Shown: one piece after another, positions 5,469 to 6,100 of the stretch | Position numbering within the stretch: position 1 is the stretch's first letter | How the letters are laid out: each line of letters starts with the position of its first letter | From: Klenkia sp. | Lineage (GTDB): Bacteria; Actinomycetota; Actinomycetes; Mycobacteriales; Geodermatophilaceae | DNA: 6,100 bases | Direction of reading: 5' to 3' | Assembly: GCA_025966215.1 (NCBI GenBank) | Contig: JAOPVM010000410.1 | Coordinates: 1-6,100 of the forward strand | Made by a program: the position numbers and the translations under genes | Notes under the pieces: generated by a model | The model's input: only the letters and a program-made list of their open reading frames with translations | Database searches by the model: none | What the model was told of the DNA's origin: nothing

Positions 5469-6100
5469 ATGGAGACCGGTACTACGACGATGCTGCACGC
5501 CCGCAGCTCCCCGCCGGTCTTCATGTACCACTCCGTGAGCCCGTCGTGCGCTGCAGACCCGTTCGGGCTACGGGTACACCCGGACCGACTGGACCAGCAG
5601 CTCACGACGCTGCGGCGGCTCGGCCTGCGCCCTGTGCCCATGCGCGAGCTCCTGCACGGGTGGCGTGCAGGAGACCGGCGGCTCGTCGGCCTGACCTTCG
5701 ACGACGGCTACGCCGACTTCGTCGAGCACGCGATGCCCGTGCTCGAGGCACATGGCGTCCGAGCCTCGCTGTACGTCGTCGTCGGCTCGATGTCGTGCAC
5801 GAACACCTGGGACGACGCACCGCAGGTGCCCCTCGTCAGCCCTGACCAGGTCGCGGCTGTGGCAGCGGCCGGCCACGAGATCGGCAGCCACAGCCTGAAC
5901 CACGTCCGCCACGCCGGTCGTGGCGATGCCGCGGTCAGGGCGGATGCCCTCCGCAGCCGCGAGGTCCTGGAGGAGATGACCGGGTCATCGGTCCCCGGCT
6001 TCTGCTACCCGTACGGCAGCTTCGACGACGACGCTGTGGCCGCGGTCCAGGCGGCCGGGTACGAGTACGCCGTCGTCACCGACGACTACGGCAACCCGGG
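5469..6100 (+). CDS. NodB-type polysaccharide deacetylase (carbohydrate esterase 4), 3' end outside window
   Basis: The frame runs open from ATG 5469 to the window edge, giving 210 residues plus two bases. Carbohydrate esterase 4 enzymes remove N- or O-acetyl groups from chitin, peptidoglycan or exopolysaccharide sugars using a metal and two acidic/basic catalytic residues. The three hallmark motifs are present: TFDDG (residues 76-80, Asp78 as likely base and Asp79 as metal ligand), H-S-x-x-H (HSLNH, 141-145, metal-binding histidines) and YPYG (180-183), the third-motif variant found in PgaB-like and exopolysaccharide-locus members. An N-terminal segment VFMYHSVSPS (17-26) and DPFGLRVHPDRLDQQLTTLRRLG (30-52) are also typical of this group. 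No signal peptide or membrane anchor is visible at the N terminus, so the intact part looks cytoplasmic, although anchoring at the missing C terminus cannot be excluded. It is divergent from the acyltransferase and has its own strong ribosome site. Probable role: de-N-acetylation of the locus's glycan or its precursor. Confidence 0.93.
   Translation, partial: METGTTTMLHARSSPPVFMYHSVSPSCAADPFGLRVHPDRLDQQLTTLRRLGLRPVPMRELLHGWRAGDRRLVGLTFDDGYADFVEHAMPVLEAHGVRASLYVVVGSMSCTNTWDDAPQVPLVSPDQVAAVAAAGHEIGSHSLNHVRHAGRGDAAVRADALRSREVLEEMTGSSVPGFCYPYGSFDDDAVAAVQAAGYEYAVVTDDYGNP

Noticed and set aside
5396..5845. Plus-strand open frame overlapping the deacetylase start in another frame
   Set aside because: The translation is Arg/Ala/Pro-rich with no motif; the deacetylase frame from 5469 carries all three carbohydrate esterase 4 motifs.
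1..6100. CRISPR array, transposon ends, tRNA genes or a defence system
   Set aside because: No regularly spaced repeats, transposase motifs, tRNA-like folds, nuclease or toxin signatures were seen; all large genes have ordinary glycan or phosphoesterase families.

Overview
The window is GC-rich throughout, uses GTG starts freely, packs its genes tightly and keeps codon third positions at G or C. All of this points to a high-GC actinobacterium (class Actinomycetes). I cannot name the genus from sequence alone. There are no rRNA or tRNA genes, insertion sequences, CRISPR arrays or phage genes.

Layout. Bases 3-326 (+) hold the C-terminal third of a PHP-domain metal-dependent phosphoesterase that begins outside the window. 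It converges on, and overlaps by 11 bp, the last gene of a four-gene minus-strand run. In transcription order that run is: an integral-membrane acyltransferase-3 protein (5179-3980), a GT4-type glycosyltransferase (3859-2738), and two tandem CelD/FemAB-like GNAT acyltransferases (2741-1500 and 1503-316). The last three genes are joined by identical 4-bp GTGA stop/start overlaps, so they are very probably one translationally coupled unit. The acyltransferase is separated from the glycosyltransferase by 120 bp. That gap contains a small GC hairpin, a perfect 16-bp palindrome and no obvious consensus promoter. Across a 289-bp divergent intergenic region lies a plus-strand NodB-type polysaccharide deacetylase (5469 to beyond the window end), which is cut off by the right edge.

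How the genes may work together. A sugar transferase, a de-N-acetylase, two GNAT-fold acyltransferases and a membrane O-acyltransferase make a plausible cell-surface polysaccharide or glycoconjugate synthesis and decoration locus. The enzyme types resemble the logic of rhizobial Nod-factor assembly: glycosyl transfer, de-N-acetylation, N-acylation, O-acetylation. This is a functional analogy, not homology to nodA or nodC. The substrate is unknown. No polymerase, flippase, chain-length regulator or initiating sugar-phosphate transferase is visible, so the window is probably the edge of a larger cluster extending to the right.

Each protein belongs to a recognisable family. What could be new is the combination and the product, not any single gene. 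The non-coding DNA (3860-3979 and 5180-5468) carries several small symmetrical or repeated sequences, which are listed as candidate regulatory elements with modest confidence.
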